A DNA stretch of 64,000 nucleotides from Bacteriovorax sp. Seq25_V (GTDB lineage Bacteria; Bdellovibrionota; Bacteriovoracia; Bacteriovoracales; Bacteriovoracaceae), in assembly GCF_000447795.1 (NCBI RefSeq), contig NZ_AUNI01000020.1, positions 310,001-374,000 of the forward strand, given 5' to 3'. Of the stretch, positions 10,073 through 19,339 are shown piece by piece. The notes under the pieces were generated by a model. The model was not told the origin of the DNA. It searched no databases and saw nothing but the letters and a program-made list of their open reading frames with translations. Made by a program: the position numbers and the translations under genes. Numbering within the stretch: the first letter of the stretch is position 1; the number at the start of each line of letters is the position of its first letter.

Positions 10073-10546
10073 ATGAAAGGTAATAAGACAATTATATCAA
10101 AGCTTAACCAGTTACTTACTCAAGAACTAACAGCTATGGATATTTACTTCCTTCATTCAAGAATCTACCAAGATTATGGTCTCACAAAATTATTTGAAAG
10201 AATTAATCATGAAATGACTGATGAGACAGGACACGCTTCTCTTTTAATGGAGAGGATTCTTTTTCTTGAAGGTATGCCTGAACTCGGAACGCGAGCTCCG
10301 TATACTTTAACAACTGATGTAAAAGAGATGATTCAAGTTGAACTCAATTACGAATATGAAAATAGTAAATTACTTAAAGAAGTTATTGCAACATGTGAAG
10401 CTGAAAAAGATTTTGGAACACGTGAAATTATTATGACTCTTTTAAAAGATACTGAAGAAGATCACATTAACTGGCTTGAAACTCAGTTAGGTCTTATTGA
10501 TAAGATTGGTATTGAGAGATACTTACAATCAGCTAGCCAACCATAG
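10073..10546 (+). CDS. bfr: Bacterioferritin, ferroxidase ligands kept, heme Met replaced
   Basis: 157 aa, the usual length for the 24-subunit iron-storage protein that oxidises Fe(II) and stores the mineral. Diiron ligands are present: E18, E51, H54, a Glu in the NYEYEN helix, and the late E and H in DTEEDHINWLE. The residue at position 52, normally the heme-coordinating Met between subunits, is Thr here (ETGH instead of EMKH), so the protein may be heme-free. It sits alone between a clear sigma-70 promoter and a terminator, with an AAGGA ribosome binding site. Confidence 0.92.
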   Translation: MKGNKTIISKLNQLLTQELTAMDIYFLHSRIYQDYGLTKLFERINHEMTDETGHASLLMERILFLEGMPELGTRAPYTLTTDVKEMIQVELNYEYENSKLLKEVIATCEAEKDFGTREIIMTLLKDTEEDHINWLETQLGLIDKIGIERYLQSASQP

Positions 10547-10556
10547 AAAATATAAG

Positions 10557-10579
10557 CAGCTCCTTTCGGAGCTGTTTTT
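10557..10579 (+). terminator. Terminator of the bacterioferritin gene
   Basis: 7-bp stem CAGCTCC / GGAGCTG with a TTTC loop, followed by five T. Confidence 0.85.
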
Positions 10580-10581
10580 AT

Positions 10582-13500
10582 TTATAATGATCTTAAGTGT
10601 TCCTCTAGTCTAAGACGAGGGATATTACCAAAATCGTAATAAAAGGCAAAGGTACTATCATTTAAATTTGATATAAAAAGCGAATAATCACTCTGTATCT
10701 GACTTACTGTCTCTGCAGAAACACTACTGCTCGTATTGTGAACTCTTCCGGAAGAAGTAGAAAAGGAACTTGAAGCGGTACAACCAGTGCCGACGACATG
10801 TGTGGCTCCTCCGTTTAAGGTTGAAGTTGTATAGGAATTCATTACTGATGATGTTGCACATCCTCCAACTATTCCACTTACGTTTGTTCCTGCTGAAGTT
10901 ATAATAGCAGAGATTATTGATGTTTGGATAACAGAAGTATTGCTAAGATATCCAAAAGCTCCTCCAACATATTCAGCTCCTCTTACTTCTGCTTCACTGA
11001 TTAGACCAAACCCAATCAGCCCTGTTCCTGTTCCAATAATTCCGCCTACATAATTTTGTCCTGAACCATCTATAAGTGATGATGAATCAATAAATATATT
11101 TTGAAGATTAGGGGCTGAAGGAGTTGTTCCTGCGTTGAAGTTACCGGTAATTGCACCTAGGTTATCTGATGCTGATGAAGTGAAAGTAGAATTAATAATT
11201 TTTATGTCAGATATGTAGATATTACTTGAGGGGTCAGCGGAGATAGCTCCTATTAAGCCAGTTCCATTAATTGCAGTATTTGAAGATACAGATGAGTTTT
11301 TTAAAATGATGTTCGCAATTAAAGACTCACCAGCAGTTAAACTTACTTGACTCGCAAGAATTCCCATTGGAGATGATGTTGAGCTTGATTGAAAATTAAT
11401 ATTTTCAAGAATTAACTTTCCTTTAATATTGTCACCGTTAACAATTGAACCCTCATATATTGTCCCAAAAAGACCACTTCCATAAGAACCGGAGTCGTAC
11501 GAGATGTTTCTAATTATTTGATTATTTCCATTGAATCTTCCACGTAATACTGGCCACTGATGAAATAATGAGGAGTCATTAGCAAAGTCAATAGTTCCAG
11601 TGAGAAGGAAGCTACTGTATGGAAGATGTGAGTTCACGTCGATATTCATCACATTTGCTATTGCATTCCATCGATCGACACCTGTTATTGAGTAAGGCTT
11701 AATTATTGCTCCAGCGGAATTTGGAAATAATTCCTGAAGAAGATCAGAATGGAGTTGAGGAATAACACCGGAAGCAGTTTTCCAGTAAGTTGGATCTGGT
11801 GATCCAGTATTAAAGTCAGATACTAATGCTAGGGTAGTGCCATAACCCTGGCATGATGTTCCTGATGCAATTGATGCTTGATTCATAAAGTAGCAATTCG
11901 CGGATACTGTAGTGTTTCCAGTACTTGCTGATCCTGCGACATCATAACCTCCTGCCAAGTTATCTGCAGTTGAGACAATATTACTTATGCTGATACCTGT
12001 AGTTGTTCCTACGAATAGGCCATTGTTGACGTTATTTGCAAATGATATAGATCCTGTAAACATCGAGTCTGAAATAGAACCACTTGTCGCATTTCCAACT
12101 AACCCTCCACTACCTGCACTTGAAGTGTTTGTAAGATCAGACTTAGAGTGTACCGAAACTAGTGTAGCCCCTGTGGTGCCCGCAATTCCGCCGATACTCG
12201 CTGTCGGGCAATTTATCACACCTCTTGTTCTTGCGTATTTTATATATGATGCTCCTGAGCCATTACCAACAATCCCGCCGCATGTTCCTTCTCCTGAGAG
12301 ATTAGTATCAGCATTTACAAATGTGTATACTGTCCCTGTACCAAGGTCTGTTCCAACTATTCCTCCTGCTGGTTTTGCTCCTCCAGTTATGGAAATTTTT
12401 GTATTTATTGACGTGATAATAGGAGCGCCGGCTGAAGTTAGTTTTCCAATTGCGCCACCAATATCTGGTTGAGTAGCCCCCGCTGGAACTTCGATTGATG
12501 CGTTAATATATGTTCGCATAAAGTTGTTTAGCTCGCTGGCAAAGCCAACAAATCCGCCAATCGATTGAGAGGGGCTTTGTATCTTTATTGATACAGTTTC
12601 GACATTTATATCGCTGACAAAACTTGAAGCAGAGTTGAATCCGAGTACGCCTCCAACTTTTGAAACTAGTGTAAAGGAGTCGTTTGCTAAAATTGAAGAG
12701 TTTGTTACTGATGATGTAGAGAGGTTTCCTGCAAACTGTCCTGCAATAAATCCAACGCCGGTAAGTGTTGGTGTCGAATTTCCAGAAAGCAGAATTTGGG
12801 ATGCATCGATTTTGATATCACTAAGCCCTGTATGATTTTGACAGATACCACAAAAAATTCCAAAACCGTCCATATTAGTGTCAATAGTTACATCAAGTGT
12901 AACTCTGGCCATTGAGATTTTTTCAAATTGTGCCGCGGCAGTACTTTGACCTATTAATATACCTGCCCCTTGAGTTGTGACAACTGTGAAGTCATAATCA
13001 GCTGTTACATCCGTGATATTTAGTTCACGAATTGTTCCTGCGACAGTTTTAAATAGTGCTTGGTTTTCAACTGGTCCAGTAGAAGTAAGTGTAAAGTTTG
13101 AAAGAGTAAAACCTTGTCCAACGAGTTCTCCACCTGAGCCGATATTTAGCAGATGTTGAGACATCTCTTCACCTTCAAAGTCGATGTTTTTTGCTAGAAC
13201 ATACATATTAGTGTCATTGCTAGCACTAAAGGCCTCAATAAATTGGGCCTTGCTACAGATCATATAGTAGCTACCTCCAACTGAGTTTAATAGAACGCTT
13301 TGTGTATTTCTTTCTGCCTGACAATAATCTACTTGTGCAAAGACATAGTTTATCTGATTAGCCGGCTGATATTTTAAACGAGTTTTATTATGTTGTTTTG
13401 AATTAAGAGCTATAACATTTCCTGTGCAACCAGATCCAGTGTACGCTTCATAAATAACTTGTAAGGGAGAAGCTTGGTCATTGAAAATTGGAACTTTTAT

Positions 13501-14115
13501 GGTCGTTGCAAGTTGTGGTGTCGAAGAGAAGTCAAAACAACGCGAACTTAATGCATTCGCTGTCGAAACAGAGCCATTCTCATCGAATTCAGGTATTTTT
13601 AATTTCATAGACTTTGCTCCGCCCATGAAACACTTTTTGGCTATATCGTTAATATCGGGGTCATCTCCCGCATTGATGTTTGTGCAGTTAAGAATTGTTA
13701 TTGGTGCAATTTGAAAATTACTCTCAAACGTAACTCTCTTTCCAAAAACATCATTTTTTTCACATTGATCTTGTGTAAGGATAAAATTAACACTCGTATC
13801 TTCTCCTGATAAATTGACTCCTTCAACTCGACCACATTTAGATGTTCCTTCCATAATATTAGAGGCTGATCCCCAAGCAATAGCGATGAAATCCCAGGTT
13901 CCATTGGTGAGTTCGAACTCATTAACTCCCGCTGTTAAGTTTTTTCCAACGTATTCATTTGTACGATTGTTCTTTCCAAAGACCATCAGACCACCTGTAT
14001 CATAGTCTGAATTCAAAAAGCTCAAGCCAAACTTGGCATTTGTAGAACTTTTAGGTGCTGAACATGAACTAATTAAAATAGTTAAAAATAATAAAATAGA
14101 ACCAAACAGTTTCAT
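10582..14115 (-). CDS. Giant GLUG-repeat lipoprotein
   Basis: 1177 aa. The signal sequence ends in a lipobox (ISSC, lipid on C18), so it is an outer-membrane or surface lipoprotein. Residues 20-260 form an N-terminal domain with paired Cys. From about 300 to the end the protein is built of GLUG-type repeats: many G-G-[IVL]-[VI/A]-G-x turns such as GGIVGTDLG, GGIAGTTG, SGGLVGNA and VGGIIGTG, spaced 20-40 residues apart. These predict a long parallel beta-helix like those of adhesins and passenger proteins. Composition is rich in Ser, Thr, Asn and Gly with few charges. It is a single gene, convergent with bfr. A surface binding role is inferred. Confidence 0.8.
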   Translation of the reverse strand: MKLFGSILLFLTILISSCSAPKSSTNAKFGLSFLNSDYDTGGLMVFGKNNRTNEYVGKNLTAGVNEFELTNGTWDFIAIAWGSASNIMEGTSKCGRVEGVNLSGEDTSVNFILTQDQCEKNDVFGKRVTFESNFQIAPITILNCTNINAGDDPDINDIAKKCFMGGAKSMKLKIPEFDENGSVSTANALSSRCFDFSSTPQLATTIKVPIFNDQASPLQVIYEAYTGSGCTGNVIALNSKQHNKTRLKYQPANQINYVFAQVDYCQAERNTQSVLLNSVGGSYYMICSKAQFIEAFSASNDTNMYVLAKNIDFEGEEMSQHLLNIGSGGELVGQGFTLSNFTLTSTGPVENQALFKTVAGTIRELNITDVTADYDFTVVTTQGAGILIGQSTAAAQFEKISMARVTLDVTIDTNMDGFGIFCGICQNHTGLSDIKIDASQILLSGNSTPTLTGVGFIAGQFAGNLSTSSVTNSSILANDSFTLVSKVGGVLGFNSASSFVSDINVETVSIKIQSPSQSIGGFVGFASELNNFMRTYINASIEVPAGATQPDIGGAIGKLTSAGAPIITSINTKISITGGAKPAGGIVGTDLGTGTVYTFVNADTNLSGEGTCGGIVGNGSGASYIKYARTRGVINCPTASIGGIAGTTGATLVSVHSKSDLTNTSSAGSGGLVGNATSGSISDSMFTGSISFANNVNNGLFVGTTTGISISNIVSTADNLAGGYDVAGSASTGNTTVSANCYFMNQASIASGTSCQGYGTTLALVSDFNTGSPDPTYWKTASGVIPQLHSDLLQELFPNSAGAIIKPYSITGVDRWNAIANVMNIDVNSHLPYSSFLLTGTIDFANDSSLFHQWPVLRGRFNGNNQIIRNISYDSGSYGSGLFGTIYEGSIVNGDNIKGKLILENINFQSSSTSSPMGILASQVSLTAGESLIANIILKNSSVSSNTAINGTGLIGAISADPSSNIYISDIKIINSTFTSSASDNLGAITGNFNAGTTPSAPNLQNIFIDSSSLIDGSGQNYVGGIIGTGTGLIGFGLISEAEVRGAEYVGGAFGYLSNTSVIQTSIISAIITSAGTNVSGIVGGCATSSVMNSYTTSTLNGGATHVVGTGCTASSSFSTSSGRVHNTSSSVSAETVSQIQSDYSLFISNLNDSTFAFYYDFGNIPRLRLEEHLRSL

Positions 14116-14222
14116 TTCTTCTCCTGATTACTAAGTAGTTATCGGAATTTATTCCAATAATCTAAGTGTTTTTAATTTAGTTGACCCTTTTGCTTTTTAA
14201 CTTGAAAGCTTTGTGTTACAAG

Positions 14223-15224
14223 ATGGGAATGAACGATCAATTTATTTTTTGTACAACAGTTATTGGTAATGAATCCCTTTTAAAAGAAGAGATTCGTCTG
14301 TATTTTCCTGATCTCACTTTAAGCTTTAGTGGTAAGGGACTTGTTACCTTCAAAAATAAAGGTGAAAAAATCGATGAGAGAATACTTGCAGACAAAAGTC
14401 CAGTATTTGCATTGCGATCAGGGATTCATATTCTAAAAACTGATGAGGACTTGTTGTTGGATGATCTTGCCAAGGTGACAGATCTGATTGCTCGGGAAAA
14501 GTTTGGCGTACACTACTTTAATATAAAAGGTGAGCCATTTTCACTTGTTGGCGAAGAGAAACTCGCATCAACATATTCGCAGCTTAATAATAGAGCGAGA
14601 CCTTACGAGTATATCGTTAATGTTATTGAGATCAGTCCTGGAAAGTTTTGGATTGGTCTTTCATTTGTAACTAATGCGACTAATCCGTATCCAAACGGGA
14701 ATACTGAAATAGTGTTGCCTCCTAACGCTCCATCTCGAGCTTATTTAAAAATTGCAGAAGCTGATAAGATTTTTAATCTAAATTTAAATTTTAATGATCT
14801 GGTTATTGAGTATGGTAGTGCTCCAGGGGGGGCGACAACTTATCTCTTAGATAAAGGATTAAAGGTTGTTGGAGTTGATCCAGCTTTAATGGATGAGAGC
14901 TGTGCTAATAATCCTAACTTTAAACATCTACAAATTCCTGTGCAAGATTTGTCTCAGGAGAAACTCCCAGATGCACCAGTTCAACTGGTTACAGTTGATC
15001 TTAACCTTAACCCAAAGCAATCTTTAAAAGAAGTTCTCCGTTTAACAAAGAAGCATGCTCACGATATCCGTGGAATTCTTTTTACTATTAAAATTGTTAA
15101 TGAGTTTCATCTGCAAAAAATGGGTGAGTACAAAAAACTCTTTATTGATTTTGGCGCTAGAGAAGTCATTGAGATGCAATTATCTTCACATAAGAAAGAA
15201 TACTTAATTTACGCTAAATTCTAG
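14223..15224 (+). CDS. RlmM-like SAM-dependent methyltransferase
   Basis: About 333 aa from the ATG at 14223; a second ATG two codons later is also possible, and the TTG-initiated extension is not convincing. The N-terminal half resembles the THUMP-type RNA-binding region of RlmM (23S rRNA C2498 2'-O-methyltransferase). The C-terminal half carries a FtsJ/RrmJ-like Rossmann fold: EYGSAPGGATTYLLDKG as the SAM loop, VVGVDPALMD as the acidic ribose ligand, and VTVDLNLNP further on. The K-D-K-E tetrad of RlmM was not traced in full, so rRNA methylation is inferred. Its 3' end overlaps the convergent desaturase by four bases. Confidence 0.65.
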   Translation: MGMNDQFIFCTTVIGNESLLKEEIRLYFPDLTLSFSGKGLVTFKNKGEKIDERILADKSPVFALRSGIHILKTDEDLLLDDLAKVTDLIAREKFGVHYFNIKGEPFSLVGEEKLASTYSQLNNRARPYEYIVNVIEISPGKFWIGLSFVTNATNPYPNGNTEIVLPPNAPSRAYLKIAEADKIFNLNLNFNDLVIEYGSAPGGATTYLLDKGLKVVGVDPALMDESCANNPNFKHLQIPVQDLSQEKLPDAPVQLVTVDLNLNPKQSLKEVLRLTKKHAHDIRGILFTIKIVNEFHLQKMGEYKKLFIDFGAREVIEMQLSSHKKEYLIYAKF

Positions 15225-16225
15225 ACTGCCACTGCATTTCTTCTTTTGATTGCACCCATAAAATTTGGAACAACCGTCTGCCTGTAGATATGGTCTGCAG
15301 GTAAATTGGCCATTAAGTGTTCATGTGCTTTCTTTAGATTGTGAAATGGGATCTCTTGCATCACATGATGTAGTGTGTGGTAACGAAGTCCCACTGGAGA
15401 CCAAATTTCAGTAAAAATACCACGATCAACAGTTATGCAATCAAGGAGATGATCTTCCCAAGAAAGAGATGCACGTTCCTTATTATTATAGACATGGTTG
15501 AACTTCGCACGGTACATATTTAAAAGAGAAGCCGTAAAAACCATTCCAAACCACATTGGAATTAGTTTCATTGGTAATAATCCCGTAAGAATAAGTGCGA
15601 GTCCTATAATAGTTGTGAGGCTACACATTAAATCATTTCTTACCATTTGATTTAGATCTTTATCGTTTTTTAAAGGTCTTTGGTACTTAAGATCGAATAC
15701 GAGCGTTGAGAAATTAGTATAAATATACTTTCTAAATTTTTTCCCAGTGAAAAGATAGACTATTGGAATGATGGTGAATCTAATAATTTGAAAGAAAGGA
15801 AGAAATACTGATGCAAAAATAGGGGCGATAATAGTTAAAAAATTATCTGGTTTTACATATTGGTATTCTGGATCTTTCTTAGTTGAGAATGTATTGCGAC
15901 CATGATGGAAGGCGTGTGTATCATAAAGGTATGCAGGGTAGTTATTCATGAATCCGAAGAGTATGTTATAAGTTGTTCTTAGACCTTTAACTTTTCTTTG
16001 AAAGTGCGCCACTTCGTGAATCATTAAAGTTCCCTTATAGATAAAAACAAGTGAAATAAGATAATTTATCCACATGAGGTAACCATCGGTATAACCGGCT
16101 ATGAGAAAGCAACCCCAGCCAATTAATGCACAGTGAATTAGTGTGAAGTAGAACCTAAGGGGGTTTACTTTTTTAAACTCACTTGTAAGATCCCATATAA
16201 CTTGTACATCATGATATACTTTCAT
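15221..16225 (-). CDS. Membrane fatty acid desaturase family protein
   Basis: 334 aa with about four hydrophobic segments. The three His boxes of membrane diiron desaturases/hydroxylases are present: HEVAH near residue 71, HAFHHGRN near 105, and HTLHHV near 280 with a further His in EIPFHN. The domain matches the FA_desaturase family, which introduces double bonds or hydroxyls in acyl chains or related lipids using O2. It is the second gene after an acyltransferase-like protein (8-bp gap), so the two probably act on the same lipid. The exact substrate is not visible. Confidence 0.85.
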   Translation of the reverse strand: MKVYHDVQVIWDLTSEFKKVNPLRFYFTLIHCALIGWGCFLIAGYTDGYLMWINYLISLVFIYKGTLMIHEVAHFQRKVKGLRTTYNILFGFMNNYPAYLYDTHAFHHGRNTFSTKKDPEYQYVKPDNFLTIIAPIFASVFLPFFQIIRFTIIPIVYLFTGKKFRKYIYTNFSTLVFDLKYQRPLKNDKDLNQMVRNDLMCSLTTIIGLALILTGLLPMKLIPMWFGMVFTASLLNMYRAKFNHVYNNKERASLSWEDHLLDCITVDRGIFTEIWSPVGLRYHTLHHVMQEIPFHNLKKAHEHLMANLPADHIYRQTVVPNFMGAIKRRNAVAV

Positions 16226-16233
16226 TTATTATC

Positions 16234-17280
16234 CTAATAAGTAATTCCATTCTTTTCAACATCTTCCCACTTTATTGTTTTTACAGTAGTTACTAATGAA
16301 GTTGTCGAATTTAATTCTTCACAGATTTCATTATACATTTTTTCAAGAAATTGCTTAGTTTCATCTATGTTCGTGACTATTGATGGGTGAAGTTGACATG
16401 AAATACCAAGTCTTCCATCCCATGTCATTATACACACTGAAATTGGGCAATATTTAATAGAGGGAGGAAAAACCAACCACTGGTATTGCTCTTTATTCTT
16501 AATTCTAAAATCTTCAAAAGGTTGTTCGCCTAGATTTGAGCAAAGTCCTAAATAAGGGCTTTTCGCATTGGCCCCAATCTTTCTTAGTCTTTTTTCTCCA
16601 ATTAACTTTGGCGCATTGGCAACTATCTTGCCTCCCCAGATTATTCCTGATTTCATCTGCTCTTTTATTTGTTTATGTATGTTTTCTGGCTTTTGATTTC
16701 CTTGCGTGATAATACTTAAAGCAGTTGCATGATTGCCTTTCTTATATTTCTGTTCGTATGAGTCTCTAATGTTAACTGGCACCATCCAAACTTTCTTTTC
16801 TGTTGGGTTCACAAATATTTCACCAGCAACTTTATCTAACGCCCAAAGAATCAGAGTGTTTGTATTGATATTACGCTTCTCACATATCTTTTTTATTAGG
16901 GTTGTCTGTTCGTTGGTAAAATAGAAGTAAGCAAGTCCTGGTGATGTACCAGTTATTTCTTTCCTTTTAATTTTCCAATTATAATCGACAGGACTCTGAC
17001 GCTTGAGATGTTTATAGGCCAATATCAGTCTCTTTATTTGTGAAGGTTTCTTATGGGCCTTAACAATCGGGAAGCGATCAATATTGATATTGTTATCAAT
17101 TTCAAGAAGCTCTGTAATTGCACTAAGTCCATCGGCCAGATCGTGAGACTTCAGGAAAATCTTCTTCTTTGTATTCTCTCGATTTTCCTTGATGAAAATA
17201 ATATCGATACACTCGCCAAGTTCTTTCATAATTTTGAACTTGATTCCAGACCAGTCAATTTCATCTTGTGATTTATTCAT
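16234..17280 (-). CDS. Condensation/WS-DGAT-like acyltransferase, unknown substrate
   Basis: 348 aa with no signal peptide. The sequence KSHDLADGLSAI near residue 45 resembles the HHxxxDG catalytic motif of CoA-dependent acyltransferase folds (NRPS condensation domains, wax-ester synthases, alcohol acetyltransferases), with the second His and the DG kept. A later WMVPVNIRD strand and the C-terminal SVCIMTWDGRLGIS match the 'PVNxR' and 'Y-x-G' segments of the WS/DGAT group. It is coupled to the fatty acid desaturase, so transfer of an acyl chain to a lipid or alcohol is plausible. The assignment is by motif and could be wrong at family level. Confidence 0.6.
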   Translation of the reverse strand: MNKSQDEIDWSGIKFKIMKELGECIDIIFIKENRENTKKKIFLKSHDLADGLSAITELLEIDNNINIDRFPIVKAHKKPSQIKRLILAYKHLKRQSPVDYNWKIKRKEITGTSPGLAYFYFTNEQTTLIKKICEKRNINTNTLILWALDKVAGEIFVNPTEKKVWMVPVNIRDSYEQKYKKGNHATALSIITQGNQKPENIHKQIKEQMKSGIIWGGKIVANAPKLIGEKRLRKIGANAKSPYLGLCSNLGEQPFEDFRIKNKEQYQWLVFPPSIKYCPISVCIMTWDGRLGISCQLHPSIVTNIDETKQFLEKMYNEICEELNSTTSLVTTVKTIKWEDVEKNGITY

Positions 17281-17354
17281 AAATGCTGTTTAGCAAGTTA
17301 ATGGATTTTATGCAAGGTAAGTAATTGAAAATGTAATAAATATAAACAAGGAAA

Positions 17355-17393
17355 GGGGAGGTAACTATCTAAAAATAGATATAATACTTCCCC
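17355..17393 (-). terminator. Imperfect hairpin downstream of the yqeY unit
   Basis: A long imperfect stem starts GGGGA...TCCCC and holds an inner CTATCT/AGATA pairing. It lies 17 bp past the YqeY stop. There is no strong T run, so termination is uncertain. Confidence 0.35.
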
Positions 17394-17409
17394 GTTATTG
17401 ATTTTGTGA

Positions 17410-17826
17410 TTACAGGTTGGCCTTTACAAGCTCAGTTGCTTTTTTGCCATCAAATTGGCCTTTTGTTCGCGCCGATAACTCCTTCATCACGCTTCCCATA
17501 TTTGGCTTTTCTTGAGATGCCTTAATCTCATTGATCATTGCAATTACCTCTTCTTCACTTAGTTGCTTTGGAAGAAACTCCTCCATCACTATTACTTCTT
17601 CTTGAAGCTCAAGTGCTTGTGGTGATCCAGCCGGGTATAGTGAAATAGAATCCTTTATTTTCTTGGCATGTGAAATAACAATATCCATTTCTGGTACAGG
17701 CTTCTTTGCCGTATCATTTTCAATGAATAATTTTTTAAGATAACGAAGAACATTCAGTCTAATTTTATCCTTTGCCTTCATTGCTGTTATAATTTCTTTA
17801 CTTACGCGATCTTTTAATTCAGACAT
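17410..17826 (-). CDS. GatB/YqeY-domain protein
   Basis: 138 aa, close to the 147-150 aa of YqeY proteins. Family hallmarks are MKAKDKIRLNVLR near the start, the helix EEVIVMEEFLPKQLSEEE in the middle, and the end segment NMGSVMKELSARTKGQFDGKKA. The domain is shared with the tail of GatB, where it contacts tRNA. The role of free YqeY is not settled. It lies 14 bp downstream of the CpaF-like ATPase, so they are probably co-transcribed. Confidence 0.9.
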   Translation of the reverse strand: MSELKDRVSKEIITAMKAKDKIRLNVLRYLKKLFIENDTAKKPVPEMDIVISHAKKIKDSISLYPAGSPQALELQEEVIVMEEFLPKQLSEEEVIAMINEIKASQEKPNMGSVMKELSARTKGQFDGKKATELVKANL

Positions 17827-17840
17827 AAATACTCACTTTT

Positions 17841-18773
17841 TTATTTGTTATAGACTAACTCAATACTTGGTTTTTCTCCATCAAAAATAACTTTTCCAAT
17901 TTTTGTTACTTTTCTTTTTCCGTTTTCTAATTTCTCTTGGAAAACAATATAATCAAATGCAGTGGAGATTGAATACCTAATATCGTCCAGTGTTTTAGCA
18001 TTGTAATCATTCAGTGCAAAAATTTCAATTCTTCTTAGGGCATCAAAGATATTGTCCGCACCAATTAGAGAGACAGAGCTATGTCCCTCATTGATAAGAT
18101 TTATATAATCCACGACTTCTGATCCATGAATATCGTCTAGAACAATATAGTCAGCTCTCATTCTTCTTACAGCTTCGATTAGTTTTCTGACTCCCTTTGA
18201 ATTTGAAGATTCTGCAATTAGGCGAGCAGTCATTTTTCTGTCGATAATGAGATTTCTAATTTTTTCGATTGTTATGACACGATTTGGCAGAGGGATAGAG
18301 TTTACGACAAGATTTAAAAGTGTTGTCTTTCCTGAACCGACAGGTCCTGCAATAATGATATTCTTATTTTCCTTTAGAAGTCCTTCTATAACATTTTTTC
18401 CTTCTTCATCTATTGCTCCATGTTTTAAATAATCCTCCCAGCCGAAAGTTTTTTGTGGAAGTTTCATGAAGTTAAGAATTGGACCAGTTTTATTAATTGT
18501 GCTTAAGATGATATTAACACTACGATAATCATCAAAGCTCAAATTGAGCGTTTCAGTTTCTTCTGTGATTTTGACTTGGAAATAATTAATAAGTGATAGA
18601 GTGAAATTTTCTAATTCTTCTCTATTTGAAAAAATATCTTTTAACTCAACAATCTTGCTATTTTCTGTGTAGTAGATATCCTTGTACGAATCGATAAATA
18701 TCTCATCAACATTTGGATCGTTAAAGATAGAATATAATTTCCCAAGAACTTTTTCTAAGTTTGTATCTTTCAT
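17841..18773 (-). CDS. Orphan CpaF/VirB11-like secretion ATPase
   Basis: 310 aa. Walker A is GPVGSGKTTLLNL near residue 141. The Walker B-like strand is RADYIVLDDIHGSEVVDY near 210, followed by GHSSVSL, where CpaF/VirB11 proteins usually have GHxGSxxTxH. The architecture (N-terminal alpha/beta domain, then a RecA-like domain) fits the T2SSE family that powers type II/IV secretion and Flp pili. It is shorter than usual CpaF (over 400 aa), lacks neighbouring pilus genes, and lacks the final His of the GHxGS motif. It could be a repurposed or regulatory ATPase. Confidence 0.75.
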   Translation of the reverse strand: MKDTNLEKVLGKLYSIFNDPNVDEIFIDSYKDIYYTENSKIVELKDIFSNREELENFTLSLINYFQVKITEETETLNLSFDDYRSVNIILSTINKTGPILNFMKLPQKTFGWEDYLKHGAIDEEGKNVIEGLLKENKNIIIAGPVGSGKTTLLNLVVNSIPLPNRVITIEKIRNLIIDRKMTARLIAESSNSKGVRKLIEAVRRMRADYIVLDDIHGSEVVDYINLINEGHSSVSLIGADNIFDALRRIEIFALNDYNAKTLDDIRYSISTAFDYIVFQEKLENGKRKVTKIGKVIFDGEKPSIELVYNK

Positions 18774-18851
18774 TTTGTTTCTCCCGTTATTGCTATTCTT
18801 TATGATCGTCTTTTTTTGGATCGAAGGATACTAGGGGTTCTCCTAGGATGA

Positions 18852-19217
18852 TTATAACCATCTGTTTTTTAATGCATTTGCGAGACATTCTGTTCTATTT
18901 GTACTCTCTGTTTTCTTAAAAAGACTTGTGAGATGATATTCAATTGTTTTAGGAGATATTCTCATCGCACTAGCAATTTCCTTATTTGTAAAACCACCAG
19001 CTACATAGGAGAGAACTTCTTGCTCTTTGGGAGTGAGCGGTGACGATGTCGACACAGATATTTCATTACAAAGACTTGCTAGCTCATTGATTTTTGAACC
19101 CAAGTCATAAATGGCGGCGCGAAGATTTTGAATACTTGCAGACTCAATTCGCATGTAAGAATTTACATCCTTTTGCAGACTTTCTATCATGTCTTTGATT
19201 ATCATATCAGTTTCCAT
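18852..19217 (-). CDS. LuxR-type helix-turn-helix transcription regulator
   Basis: 121 aa. The C-terminal half is a classic GerE/LuxR domain: LTPKEQEVLSYVAGGFTNKEIA, then MRISPKTIEYHLTSLFKKT, with the recognition helix around KTIEYH. The N-terminal ~55 residues form an amphipathic helix without a receiver or ligand-binding domain, so it resembles stand-alone LuxR-like proteins that may dimerise through a coiled coil. It is upstream of the CpaF-like ATPase in the same direction and divergent from a small secreted protein. Confidence 0.85.
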   Translation of the reverse strand: METDMIIKDMIESLQKDVNSYMRIESASIQNLRAAIYDLGSKINELASLCNEISVSTSSPLTPKEQEVLSYVAGGFTNKEIASAMRISPKTIEYHLTSLFKKTESTNRTECLANALKNRWL

Positions 19218-19339
19218 ATATATAATAATAACTAAATATCTGAAAATAAGTAGGATAAAAAATATTTACCTAATAAAAATATGATTTGGCTTACAGATTA
19301 ATTACTGATAATTTTCAAAAAAAAATCAGGAGCCACGTA

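Noticed and set aside
11987-12472. 161-codon plus-strand frame inside the giant lipoprotein gene
   Set aside because: Shadow of the repetitive GLUG coding sequence; composition mirrors the other strand and there is no start signal.
18825-18850. Possible terminator between the LuxR-type and CpaF-like genes
   Set aside because: The CTAGG/CCTAG stem is only five bp and lacks a T run in the right direction.
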